Of a stretch of 53,975 bases of DNA, positions 25,334 to 33,279 are shown piece after piece (position 1 is the stretch's first letter; each line of letters opens with the position of its first letter). A program made the position numbers and the translations under genes. A model generated the notes under the pieces. The model was not told where the DNA came from. It searched no databases and saw nothing but the letters and a program-made list of their open reading frames with translations. This DNA is from CAZVCG01 sp964626265 (GTDB taxonomy: Bacteria > Pseudomonadota > Alphaproteobacteria > UBA9219), in NCBI GenBank assembly GCA_964626265.1, contig CAZVCG010000010.1, positions 1-53,975 of the forward strand. Direction: 5' to 3'.

Positions 25334-26296
25334 ATGAAGGATGATTGCAAGAAATACTGCGTGGTAGCGGCTGGTAGGGCGTTTACCGATATTATTGCTC
25401 ATGTGCCCGACGGTTTCATTGAATCGCGCGGCATTCCGAAAGACGCAGGAATAGAATTCGACCCCAATTCTTTGAGCCAAATTCTTTCATTATTGCGGGA
25501 CCCGGTCATGTCGGCGGGAGGGACCGGCGCGAACATGGCGGCCTCCATCGCGGCATTGGGTGGTAAAGCAGGATATTTCGGCAAGGTCGGTCATGACGAG
25601 GCGGGGAAATTCTTTTTGAAAGATTTCGAAAAGCGCGGCGTTGACCTGTGTTGCGATCCGTATGTGGAGAATGGGTCGTCGGCGGTATGCCTGGTTATAT
25701 TAACGGAGGATGGTCATCGGAGTTTTGTCACATCGTCCGGTTGCGCTGATGCCTTTACTCAAAACGATTTCAAGGATTTTGATTTTTCCAGTACGCACTT
25801 TTTTTCGATAGATGCCGAACTGTTGATTACGACATCCATTGCGCCGCTATATTTCGAGGTTATCGAGCAAGCAAAAAGGAATACGCGAATCGTAGTCAAC
25901 ACTCACAATGTCCGAACATGGAAAGAACATGTCAATGCGGCGAAATTTACTGCTAATTATGCCGACGTCATCATCGGCAACCGGGATGAATACGCCTCTT
26001 TGCAGGAAGTCGTGCCTTTGCCTTCAGGGGCTGACCAGCTTATTGTCACAACCTATGGAACGGAAGGCGTTGTGTCGCTTCAGGGCGGGGTTTCTTTATT
26101 CGAGCCAGCTATAAAGCCAGAGGAGTTCGTCAGTTCCGTGGGGGCTGGCGACGCCTTTATGGCTGGGTTTCTTTTCGGGCTATCGAATAACTTGAACGTC
26201 AAGAAAAGCTTGGATTGCGGCATACAATCCGCCGTGGCCGTTTTGGGTCAAACGGAAGCTAGACCGACGGGGAAAATAAGCCTTGCTCTTCGATAG
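25334..26296 (+). CDS. PfkB family carbohydrate/nucleoside kinase
   Basis: ATP-dependent ribokinase-fold kinase of 320 residues, most like adenosine kinase-type members; the substrate is not determined. The N-terminal signature GGTGANMAASIAALGGKAGYFGKVG fits PfkB signature 1. The C-terminal SVGAGDAFMAGFLFG is PfkB signature 2, with the catalytic Asp and the anion-hole Gly-Ala-Gly. The gene starts 6 bp after xerC and may be read through from it. Its base composition looks more A/T-rich than xerC and the genes before it, as does the following HAD gene. Confidence 0.88.
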   Translation: MKDDCKKYCVVAAGRAFTDIIAHVPDGFIESRGIPKDAGIEFDPNSLSQILSLLRDPVMSAGGTGANMAASIAALGGKAGYFGKVGHDEAGKFFLKDFEKRGVDLCCDPYVENGSSAVCLVILTEDGHRSFVTSSGCADAFTQNDFKDFDFSSTHFFSIDAELLITTSIAPLYFEVIEQAKRNTRIVVNTHNVRTWKEHVNAAKFTANYADVIIGNRDEYASLQEVVPLPSGADQLIVTTYGTEGVVSLQGGVSLFEPAIKPEEFVSSVGAGDAFMAGFLFGLSNNLNVKKSLDCGIQSAVAVLGQTEARPTGKISLALR

Positions 26297-26435
26297 GATC
26301 GAATCGATGCAGGAGGAATGTTTTTCATTTCAAAATTTCCCACGAATCAATAAGGCCATTATAGTTAATTTTCGCTGGAAATTTAGGTTTGTAGCCGCTT
26401 TTTAAAGTTTTAGTTCGTCACAAATGAAAAGGCGT

Positions 26436-26462
26436 TTGACATCTCCCGCGAGACATGATTAT
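26436..26462 (+). promoter_or_regulatory. Candidate sigma-70 promoter of the HAD nucleotidase gene
   Basis: TTGACA at 26436-26441 is a perfect -35. GATTAT at 26457-26462, 15 bp on, is a weak -10; TTATCA 17 bp on is an alternative. It lies 36 bp before the GTG start at 26498 in a 201-bp intergenic region. Confidence 0.4.
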
Positions 26463-26497
26463 CAGGTCAAAATTTAAATTGGTACCAAGAGGATAAA

Positions 26498-27265
26498 GTG
26501 AATCAGTGTCAGGCCGCATTGTTTAGGACAGTTCAAGAGGCCAAACTTGTTTTATTGGATTTTGATGGTACGTTTTACCCCTTTACTCAAGAAATAGATG
26601 AACATTGTAATCACGAAGGGGCAAAGGCGGCATTGGAGTTGATTAGCAAGGTGGCTTCAAAAGTGCCCTTGTCTTATGAAGAGGCTTTAGAAATTAGGAT
26701 TAATTCCTATCGACGCCACGGAACCGGTGTGGAGGAATTTTGCTGTTTATACGGCATCGATCCGAAAGAGTGGCATCATAATTATCATGACAGATTGAAA
26801 CCCGATTATATTCAATCATTACAGGTAAGCGCCGAGCACTTTCGGCTAGGCTCCGTCCCACTCGCGATATTATCCCATTCCAACCGTGGGTGGATTGAAA
26901 ATGTTTTGTGCAAATTCGATCTCAGGGACTTTTTTCCTGACAACACGATTTTTGCCTTCGAAGATGTCGGCTATCACCTGAAGTCGAACGGAGGAGAAGC
27001 TTACCGTCGTACGCTTGCGTCATTTGGCGTTGAGGCAAGCAATGCGGTTATGGTCGAGGATAGCCTTGCAAATCTCAAATCCGCGAAGGCATCGGGGCTG
27101 AAGACCGTATTGATTACCCAAGGGGATAAACCTGATCTGGCAAGGCATCCTTATGTGGATCACGCTTTTGAAACGCTTCCCGAGTTTTTAGAGACAATCT
27201 CGGCAATGAAACTGCCCGAACGGACACCGAGAATTGTTGCCGGAAGGGCTGCGTTGACCCTATAA
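26498..27265 (+). CDS. HAD-superfamily hydrolase, pyrimidine 5'-nucleotidase-like
   Basis: Haloacid-dehalogenase fold phosphatase of 255 residues, closest in layout to Sdt1/Ssm1-type pyrimidine 5'-nucleotidases. Motif I is LLDFDGTFYPF (nucleophile Asp and acid/base Asp). The cap region contains YGIDPKEWHHNYHDRLKP. Motif II is ILSHSN, and motifs III/IV are a downstream lysine and VMVEDSLANLKSAK. The start is GTG with GAGG 7 bp upstream. Substrate is inferred only from layout. The gene is convergent with the secretion ATPase. Confidence 0.82.
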   Translation: MNQCQAALFRTVQEAKLVLLDFDGTFYPFTQEIDEHCNHEGAKAALELISKVASKVPLSYEEALEIRINSYRRHGTGVEEFCCLYGIDPKEWHHNYHDRLKPDYIQSLQVSAEHFRLGSVPLAILSHSNRGWIENVLCKFDLRDFFPDNTIFAFEDVGYHLKSNGGEAYRRTLASFGVEASNAVMVEDSLANLKSAKASGLKTVLITQGDKPDLARHPYVDHAFETLPEFLETISAMKLPERTPRIVAGRAALTL

Positions 27266-27275
27266 ATCAAGGTAA

Positions 27276-28241
27276 TTACGACCCATCCTTGAATATCCTG
27301 CCCCCCTGAAGCAGCAGGGCTACTTGCTGGTCGACGAGCGTGCGGGTCTGGCCGATGCGTTTGTCGCGGATGCAGGCGCGGAAAGGCGCGGCGGGGTTAA
27401 AGGGCTCGGTTATATAAAAGCTCGCCTGCATTCCGGAATTGGAAAAAGACTGATGCAAAACGCCTGTTATGCCCGCAGCCAACAAGACGGCGGCCCTGTC
27501 GCCGATTGCTTGCACGCCAAGCTGGAGAAGGCCTTCCAAGGCTTCCTCAATCGAACCGGAATGGACGGTTGTGATGACAAGGTGGCCCGATGTTGCGGCG
27601 CGAAGAAGCTGATTGGCGGCGTCAGGCGTGCGAATTTCGCCGACGAAGATATAACGCGGATGCCAGCGCAGACTGCGCTTGAGCATGGCGGCCCATTCAT
27701 GGTCTTCACGGACTTCGACCTGATAGCAATAGCCGCTTTTGCCGTGGCGTCCCTCCATGTCGTATTCGACGGGGTCTTCAATCGTGAATGCAACGCCGCC
27801 AAAGTTGTTGAGGTATTCCGTTAGCAAGGAGCAGGCCGTCGTCGTTTTGCCCTGACCTGTGGCTCCGCAAACCAGAATGAGGCCGTCGCGTTTGCCAAGG
27901 TTGCGAAGATGAGGGACGAGAGACGGTATGAAGCCGACTTTATCAAGCGGAAACGGTTTCATATTGATTTTGCGGAGCGAAGCCCAAAGCTGGCCCGACG
28001 AGGTGCGGGCTTTTGCGGCGCGCAAGCGTGTGCCTTCGAAAGTAAAACCGGATTCATCGTCGGGAAAATTGTTTTTAATGAAATCGGCGAGATTGACAAT
28101 CGACTGCTGAAATTCCGGCTGCACTTCAATGGCGTATTCCGTATTGCCGCCTATTGTTCTGCAATAATGCGCGGGGACATCCCCTTCGAGGCAGATGTAG
28201 AGATCGACAAAGTCAAGTTCGTGGAGTTGTTTCGAGGACAT
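27276..28241 (-). CDS. PilT/DotB-like secretion or retraction ATPase (GspE/PulE superfamily), orphan
   Basis: Hexameric traffic ATPase of 321 residues. Walker A is CGATGQGKTTTA, the Asp box FTIEDPVEYDM, Walker B IFVGEIRTPDAANQLL, and the His box GHLVITTVHSGSIEEAL. The short N-terminal domain (DFVDLYICLEGDVPAHY) and the overall size fit PilT, DotB or IncI TraJ-type proteins rather than longer PilB/GspE assembly ATPases. No pilin, PilC, secretin or Dot/Icm gene lies in the window, so its machine is unknown. I chose the ATG at 28241; a TTG three codons upstream is possible. Neither has a good ribosome binding site. It is encoded 87 bp downstream of fliP on the same strand. Confidence 0.85.
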   Translation of the reverse strand: MSSKQLHELDFVDLYICLEGDVPAHYCRTIGGNTEYAIEVQPEFQQSIVNLADFIKNNFPDDESGFTFEGTRLRAAKARTSSGQLWASLRKINMKPFPLDKVGFIPSLVPHLRNLGKRDGLILVCGATGQGKTTTACSLLTEYLNNFGGVAFTIEDPVEYDMEGRHGKSGYCYQVEVREDHEWAAMLKRSLRWHPRYIFVGEIRTPDAANQLLRAATSGHLVITTVHSGSIEEALEGLLQLGVQAIGDRAAVLLAAGITGVLHQSFSNSGMQASFYITEPFNPAAPFRACIRDKRIGQTRTLVDQQVALLLQGGRIFKDGS

Positions 28242-28328
28242 GAAAGGCAACGCTACTGCAGTTCAGGCTTTATATTACAGACGATTGTTAAGAAATAGCT
28301 ACGAATCCGATGATTCTTGGGAAGAGAA

Positions 28329-29108
28329 TCACCCGCCACCGTAACTTTGGACAAGACTGCTGGCGATCAGGTACCAACCGTCAACCAGCACAAAGAAGAT
28401 GATCTTAAAGGGCATGGAGATGATCGAGGGGGGCATCATCATCATGCCCATCGACATCAGCAGCGATGCGATCACCATGTCGATGATCAGGAAGGGCAGG
28501 AAGATCAAAAAGCCGATTTCAAACGCCCGCCGTAGCTCCGATATCATAAAGGCGGGGACAAGGGCGCGCAGGGGGATATCCTTTTCCTGAACGGTTTTGC
28601 CGTCGGCCGCCTTGGGCATTTCTATCTTGGCCATTTGAAGGAAGAGGTCGAGGTCGCGTGTGCGGGTGTTTTTCAGCATAAACGCATGAAACGGCTCGAC
28701 CGCGCGCGTGAACGATGTTTCCTCGTCGAGTTCGGTGTTCATAAGGGGTTTGATGCCGTCGTCCCAAGCCTTCTGGAAGACAGGTTGCATCACGAACATC
28801 GTCAAAAAGAGCGCTAAACTGATCATCACCACGTTCGGCGGCGTTTGCTGGACGCCGATGGCCGTACGCAGGAAAGACAGCACGACCACGATGCGCGTGA
28901 AGCATGTCACCATCACTAAAATGGACGGCGCAAGGGCAAGGACCGTGATAAGCAAGGTAAGCTGGACAAGTCGCGCCGAGGTCGTCGGCCCTTGGCCAAG
29001 GTCGAAGCTGATGTTTTGGGCGTAGGCGAGCGACGGCAACGCCAGCCCAATTCCTAAGGATACGAGAATCAAGGCCCACTTATAAAAATGGAATTTGTCG
29101 GTTTTCAT
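28329..29108 (-). CDS. fliP: Flagellar biosynthetic protein FliP
   Basis: Core of the FliPQR export gate of the flagellar type III secretion apparatus, in the inner membrane. From the ATG at 29108 it has 259 residues with a signal-like first membrane segment (KWALILVSLGIGLALPSLAYA), as in other FliPs. Conserved stretches are SFLRTAIGVQQTPPNVVMISLALFLT, then LVPAFMISELRRAFEIGFLIFLPFL and IDMVIASLLMSMGMMMMPP. The ATG overlaps the fliO stop (ATGA); upstream open frame to 29201 overlaps fliO and is not used. fliQ and fliR are not in the window. Confidence 0.96.
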   Translation of the reverse strand: MKTDKFHFYKWALILVSLGIGLALPSLAYAQNISFDLGQGPTTSARLVQLTLLITVLALAPSILVMVTCFTRIVVVLSFLRTAIGVQQTPPNVVMISLALFLTMFVMQPVFQKAWDDGIKPLMNTELDEETSFTRAVEPFHAFMLKNTRTRDLDLFLQMAKIEMPKAADGKTVQEKDIPLRALVPAFMISELRRAFEIGFLIFLPFLIIDMVIASLLMSMGMMMMPPSIISMPFKIIFFVLVDGWYLIASSLVQSYGGG

Positions 29109-29413
29109 GGGTTTGCTGGCGATTGCGGCGGAGGAAGGTTCGATGCGACGACTGTATCGCTTTGCGGGCCGAGCAACAACAGGTGTTCTTGACCGTCGCA
29201 CCGTGCGATGACGAGCCGCCGCCGCGTGTCAAGGGCGAGGGTTTCAACAATCATGAGGCGTCGAGGGCGGTTTTGGGGCGCAACCGTCCATCCCCGGGCG
29301 GCAAAATACCTTAAACCAAGCGCCAAGAGGCCCAACAGCGCGATGACCGTCGACGAGGCGATCAAAACACGTACCCAAGAAATGCTGTCGAGATCAGGTG
29401 CCGGAGCCGCCAT
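29105..29413 (-). CDS. fliO: Flagellar biosynthesis protein FliO
   Basis: Small membrane protein that helps assemble the FliP gate. The 102 residues have one transmembrane segment (VLIASSTVIALLGLLALGLRYF, about 16-37). A short cytoplasmic domain follows with RRLMIVETLALDTRRRLVIARCDGQEHLLLLG, the characteristic FliO pattern. It overlaps fliP by 4 bp downstream and the unknown gene by 20 bp upstream, so the three are translationally coupled. Confidence 0.88.
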   Translation of the reverse strand: MAAPAPDLDSISWVRVLIASSTVIALLGLLALGLRYFAARGWTVAPQNRPRRLMIVETLALDTRRRLVIARCDGQEHLLLLGPQSDTVVASNLPPPQSPANP

Positions 29414-29696
29414 TGTCGTTACCTTGGGGCGTAATTGATGTTAGGGCGGCTTGCGCGGCGCGTAGGTCTTTTTCGTATTTATTGAGAAGGTCAATCAGTA
29501 CGGTGAGTTCAGGCAAATAGGCTTGTTGCTTGTCTTGTGTGGCCTGTTGCGCTGCCTTGCAGACACGGGAAATGCGCTCTTCGACTCCGGACATGTCGAT
29601 AACGTTGCCGGACAATAGCTGTGCGTGAGCCGTCGTGAAGTATTCCTGAAGATCGCGGATTTCGTTCATGACGTCGAAATCGGGGAAAACGCTCAT
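29394..29696 (-). CDS. Hypothetical flagellar-operon protein
   Basis: The product is 100 residues of mainly helical, coiled-coil-like sequence (VEERISRVCKAAQQATQDKQQAYLPELTVLIDLLNKYEKDLRAAQAAL). There is no signal peptide or membrane segment. The Gly/Asn-rich tail ends in the fliO overlap. I do not recognise a family. Size, helicity and position between an FlhB-like gene and fliO would suit an export chaperone of the FliT/FlgN kind, but this is inference. It starts 2 bp after the FlhB-like gene stops. Confidence 0.7.
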   Translation of the reverse strand: MSVFPDFDVMNEIRDLQEYFTTAHAQLLSGNVIDMSGVEERISRVCKAAQQATQDKQQAYLPELTVLIDLLNKYEKDLRAAQAALTSITPQGNDNGGSGT

Positions 29697-29698
29697 TT

Positions 29699-30049
29699 TT
29701 AACGTCTTTCATAGTAATCAGGTGAAGGCGATGAAACGCCTATGGATTCATTGGCTTGGTAGACTTTGGCGAGAATCTCGGCGACCGCCACGATAGCTTC
29801 GCTCGGGATAGGCGTGTCGAGTTCAAGCTTGGCCAGGAGCTCGGCCAGATCAGCATCTTCGCGCACCTTGATGCCTTTGGCAAAGGCCATTTCGAGAATC
29901 TGTTCGGCCAGCTTGCCTCGTCCGGCTGCGACAATTTTTCCAGGTGAATCAGGGGTTTGCTCGTCGGCCTGAATGGCTACGGCCACAGCGCGCCCGCCAG
30001 ACGGTTTTATCGGGCTGATCGGCGACGGGAGATCATGATTCTCGGCCAT
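29699..30049 (-). CDS. FlhB-like protein (stand-alone FlhB/YscU cytoplasmic domain)
   Basis: The 116-residue protein corresponds only to the C-terminal cytoplasmic domain of FlhB/YscU. It shows AVAIQADEQTPDSPGKIVAAGRGKLAEQILEMA, then KVREDADLAELLAKLELDTPIPSEAIVAVAEILAKVYQ, both family-typical. There are no membrane segments and no NPTH autocleavage site. Comparable short FlhB-like proteins exist in other bacteria and can partly replace the FlhB C-terminus. The start is the ATG at 30049; the open frame begins at a TTG 12 codons earlier. It is the first gene of the operon that continues into fliO-fliP. Confidence 0.85.
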   Translation of the reverse strand: MAENHDLPSPISPIKPSGGRAVAVAIQADEQTPDSPGKIVAAGRGKLAEQILEMAFAKGIKVREDADLAELLAKLELDTPIPSEAIVAVAEILAKVYQANESIGVSSPSPDYYERR

Positions 30050-30117
30050 GAGAAGCAGCCTAAAGGGCTGCCTCAGGAACGGCAAGACTCGTTATCAACA
30101 GCCTTAATGCCTGCAAA

Positions 30118-31815
30118 TTACGCGTTACGGACGCGGCTGATGAAGGTTTCGATCTCTTTTTTCATTGTTTCGCCTTGGCGCGCGAGTTCGTTACCGGCGT
30201 CCAGAACCTGACTCGACATCTGGCCTGTTTGTGAAGCCGACTCCGTTACGCCCCCGATGTTCATCGATACTGTACGCGTGCCCGTGGCGGCCTGTTCGAC
30301 GCTGCGGGCGATTTCGTTAGTGGCGGCGGTCTGCTCCTCGACGGCGGAGGCGATGGTCGTGGAGATCTCGTTCAGGCGCGTGATGGTCGTTCCGATACCT
30401 TTGATGGCCGTGACGGTGTTGGCCGTGACGCTTTGCATGTCGTTGACCTGCGCCGATATTTCCTCGGTGGCTTTGGCGGTTTGATCGGCGAGAGCTTTGA
30501 CTTCCTGCGCGACGACGGCGAAACCCTTGCCTGCGTCGCCTGCGCGCGCGGCTTCGATGGTGGCGTTGAGAGCAAGAAGGTTGGTCTGTCCGGCTATGTT
30601 GTTGATCAGCTCGATGACCGCGCCGATCTTTTGCGCGGCGGCAGCCAAGCCTTCGACGGTCGCATTCGTTTTTTCCGTTTCGTGGACGGCGGTGGCGGCT
30701 AACCTAGCCGACTCTGAAACCTGACGTCCGATTTCTGTGATGGAAGAATGCAATTCCTCGGCGGCGGATGCCACCGTTTGCACGTTTGTACTGGCTTCCT
30801 CGGCGGCCGAGGCGACGGCCAACGATTGCTTCGACGTTTGATCGGCGATCGACGACATGGATTTGGAGTTGGCCAGAAGTTGCGTCGCAGCTTCGGAAAC
30901 CGCACTCAGAACGTTTGAGCTGTTATTTTGAAAATCGCCGATAAGTTTCTCCACAGCGATTGCGCGGCGCTCGCGTCCTTCACGTTCCTTGGCCTGCTCG
31001 GCTTCAAGAGCCTTGTTCTTGAGCATGTTGTCTTTGAAAACGAGAAGGGCGCGGCCCATGGCGCCGACTTCGTCGCGGCGGCCGTCGTTGGCGATATTGA
31101 CTTCCAGATTGCCTTCGGCCAATGCGCCCATGATTTTGGTCATGTTCTTGACCGGATTGGCGACAGCGCGGCCGACGATGCTGCCTATCGCGAAACCCAG
31201 CACGATCGTCAGAAAGATGACCCCGACCACCATCTTAGTGCTTTTGGCAAGCGTGGCTTTTAATTCGCTATTTATATGTTCAACCTTGGATTTTGCCGCT
31301 TGTTGCGTTTGATCCAAAATCTCTCCAATTGGATCGTATTTGCTCTGACAATCGTTCATGAACATGCTGGCCACTGTGGCGTCAGTTTCCAAAAAATCCA
31401 CCATTTGCTTGGAGCTTTCCTGATAGGCTTTCATGTTCGCAATAAGCGTATTTATAAAATTCTCGTCAATATTGTATTTCTTGTAATCAAATGCGTTGGC
31501 TAACTCTAATGTTTTATTCATGGAGTCGTTGGCTATCGAAATATTTTCTTTGTTTTTCTTTGCGCTAGCTCCGGTTTGTTGAGCAATGTAGGTTTTATAT
31601 AAATACACATGCGTGTTTGAGAATTGCTCCATAATCATCGTGACTTCATCTTTGAGGGACTCAGCGAGTTGTGCTTGCTGAACGCCGTTGGAAATGCTGC
31701 TCGAGGCCATTAGGAAGATAATCAAGGTTGCCAACGACAATATGCAGCTGACCAGCGGCGCAATCATCGCCTTGATTCCGATGGAAGCATTGTTGAATGC
31801 GTTTAAGGCTTTCAT
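30118..31815 (-). CDS. Methyl-accepting chemotaxis protein
   Basis: Transmembrane chemoreceptor of 565 residues. TM1 is at about 15-39 (APLVSCILSLATLIIFLMA), followed by a helical periplasmic ligand domain of about 150 residues with no Cache or PAS signature. TM2 is at about 195-217 (VVGVIFLTIVLGFAIGSIVG), then HAMP with VKNMTKIMGALAEGNLEV. The cytoplasmic signalling hairpin has the highly conserved tip INNIAGQTNLLALNATIEAARAG... GKGFAVVAQEVKALADQTA. No CheR-tethering pentapeptide is seen at the C-terminus (ETFISRVRNA). A GAGG ribosome binding site lies before the ATG. It sits between the two flagellar operons, with two secreted Cache proteins upstream on the same strand. Confidence 0.95.
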   Translation of the reverse strand: MKALNAFNNASIGIKAMIAPLVSCILSLATLIIFLMASSSISNGVQQAQLAESLKDEVTMIMEQFSNTHVYLYKTYIAQQTGASAKKNKENISIANDSMNKTLELANAFDYKKYNIDENFINTLIANMKAYQESSKQMVDFLETDATVASMFMNDCQSKYDPIGEILDQTQQAAKSKVEHINSELKATLAKSTKMVVGVIFLTIVLGFAIGSIVGRAVANPVKNMTKIMGALAEGNLEVNIANDGRRDEVGAMGRALLVFKDNMLKNKALEAEQAKEREGRERRAIAVEKLIGDFQNNSSNVLSAVSEAATQLLANSKSMSSIADQTSKQSLAVASAAEEASTNVQTVASAAEELHSSITEIGRQVSESARLAATAVHETEKTNATVEGLAAAAQKIGAVIELINNIAGQTNLLALNATIEAARAGDAGKGFAVVAQEVKALADQTAKATEEISAQVNDMQSVTANTVTAIKGIGTTITRLNEISTTIASAVEEQTAATNEIARSVEQAATGTRTVSMNIGGVTESASQTGQMSSQVLDAGNELARQGETMKKEIETFISRVRNA

Positions 31816-32006
31816 TGCCGATTCCTCTTATGTTCTCAGAGCTTAGGTTTGTAAGAATGTTTGCCCAGAATTGATAAAAACTTTATTAATCATGAAAGCG
31901 TTCTTTAAGTTGTTTTTGGAAGGCAATGTCTTCATGTTTATTGAGTTTTTGAGACTCTCATACTAAATTATTGTTCGATTCTGGCCTGTGATGGATTTCT
32001 CAATTT

Positions 32007-32045
32007 GAGAGTCCTTCGATCTGTGAGAACGAAGGACTCTCTTTT
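32007..32045 (-). terminator. Strong stem-loop downstream of the first Cache gene
   Basis: A perfect 12-bp stem, GAGAGTCCTTCG (32007-32018) with CGAAGGACTCTC (32030-32041), closes an 11-nt loop. It lies 14 bp past the stop of the 32059 gene. The T4 follows on the plus strand, not in the gene's own direction, so it may be an mRNA 3'-end stabiliser rather than a classical terminator. The stem contains a GAGTC and a GACTC (GANTC) site. Confidence 0.45.
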
Positions 32046-32058
32046 GGAGCGATATGTC

Positions 32059-32511
32059 CTATTCCTTGTAGCAACCGACTCCCATCAGCAGCTCTTCGGG
32101 TCCTACACGTTGGATATAGCTGGTTTTCGTGTCGACTTTATTGTCGACAGGATTCGCCCAGCGATAGCTTACTTCACCCTTGTCTTTGATCTTGAAGAAT
32201 TCTTCGACGAAGGCCTTGCCGTCGGCATCCTTCAACGCCATGCCACTTTTGCCTAGAAGAGCCGGTTTAACGGCGTGGGAAAGAAAGATGCCGTTCTTGT
32301 CCATGACGAAGACGTATAAGTCGCGATCCACGAACCCGCCGTTTTTGTCCATGAATTTGGCATAAGCCTTGTCGCCATCAGATTTGACCAAGGCAACGGC
32401 TTTTTCCAGAAGCGCTTTGGCTTCGTCGCACGAGGCGTTCGCCGCCATGGTTGAAGAAACGCCAACAAGAGAAAGGCAAAGCACCAATCCAGATAGTGTT
32501 AGGTAACGCAT
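32059..32511 (-). CDS. Secreted single-Cache-domain protein (paralogue 1)
   Basis: The 150-residue protein has a clear signal peptide (MRYLTLSGLVLCLSLVGVSS, cut near AANA), so it is probably periplasmic. The rest fits a small Cache (sCache_2-like) sensor fold: VFVMDKNGIFLSHAVKPALLGK, then KDADGKAFVEEFF, VSYRWANPVD and a closing VGCYKE. It has no membrane anchor or signalling domain of its own. The adjacent chemoreceptor on the same strand is the obvious candidate partner; this is inference. A GGGAG site precedes the ATG. It is paralogous to the next gene, with the same order of motifs throughout. Confidence 0.85.
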   Translation of the reverse strand: MRYLTLSGLVLCLSLVGVSSTMAANASCDEAKALLEKAVALVKSDGDKAYAKFMDKNGGFVDRDLYVFVMDKNGIFLSHAVKPALLGKSGMALKDADGKAFVEEFFKIKDKGEVSYRWANPVDNKVDTKTSYIQRVGPEELLMGVGCYKE

Positions 32512-32602
32512 AGAAATCTCCCGAGTAATGTTGTGATATTGCGCTTTTATGATAGACCTCTAAAAACTTTATTAAACAAACACAAAAAACTTTTACTCTA
32601 TT

Positions 32603-32638
32603 ATGAGAGCCTTCTTTTCTATTGAAGAAGGCCCTCAT
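32603..32638 (-). terminator. Stem-loop downstream of the second Cache gene
   Basis: ATGAGAGCCTTCTT (32603-32616) pairs with AAGAAGGCCCTCAT (32625-32638) with one mismatch and an 8-nt loop. In the direction of the 32666 gene a T6 run follows about 13 nt after the stem. The stem resembles the one at 32007 (GAGAG-CCTTC core), as if gene and hairpin were duplicated together. Confidence 0.5.
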
Positions 32639-32665
32639 TTATACATACCAAGATTTACCCAGGAT

Positions 32666-33118
32666 TTACTGTTTGTAATAACCCACGCCTACAATGTCAT
32701 CGCCGACGCGGATGATATAGCTGGATTTGTCCTTCACTTTGTTGTTGTCGGTCGGATCGCCCCATTTGTAATCGACCCAGGCTTTGTCTTTAACTTCAAG
32801 AAACGCTTTGACGAATTCAAATCCGTTGGCGTCCTTCATTACGCTTCCGTCCTTGCCGATCAGCGCGGGTTTGGTGCCGTGGGCAATAAATGTTCCCTTC
32901 GCATCGTTGACGAAAACATAGAGGTCTTTGTTAAAGAACTCGCTGTTTTTGTCCTGGAACGTTTCGAGCGCTTTCTTTTTGTCTTGTTTCAGAAGGGCGG
33001 CAGCTTTCTCGCACATGGCTTGAGCCTCCTCTTTTGTGCCTACATTGGCAGCGAAGACGGGCGAGGCGCTCAAAACAAATAAACCTATGATGAGCGCCAA
33101 GTACTTTTTAATCGGCAT
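32666..33118 (-). CDS. Secreted single-Cache-domain protein (paralogue 2)
   Basis: The 150-residue protein has a signal peptide (MPIKKYLALIIGLFVLSASP, cut near VFAAN). It has the same Cache pattern as its neighbour: DLYVFVNDAKGTFIAHGTKPALIGKD, then KDANGFEFVKAFLEVKDKAWVDYKWGDP, SYIIRVG and VGVGYYKQ. Its length equals that of paralogue 1, supporting a tandem duplication. A strong ribosome binding site (AAGGGGGAA) precedes the ATG. The 259-bp region upstream is shared with divergent flgB. Confidence 0.85.
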   Translation of the reverse strand: MPIKKYLALIIGLFVLSASPVFAANVGTKEEAQAMCEKAAALLKQDKKKALETFQDKNSEFFNKDLYVFVNDAKGTFIAHGTKPALIGKDGSVMKDANGFEFVKAFLEVKDKAWVDYKWGDPTDNNKVKDKSSYIIRVGDDIVGVGYYKQ

Positions 33119-33279
33119 GGTGTGTTCCCCCTTACTAGTTGGATGTTATTGTGAATTATTGGACGTTGACTTGAGTTTGCATAATGTAAATTAACTATAT
33201 TTCGTATGCAATGTTCATGTTTTTATTATATCATTTGATTCGTAATTAGTTTCCATGTGTGCTTTTGCGGCGGAAGCAA

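Noticed and set aside
32007..32638. CRISPR-like repeat because of two similar hairpins
   Set aside because: Only two diverged copies about 600 bp apart, each behind a gene; they are 3' stem-loops from a gene duplication.
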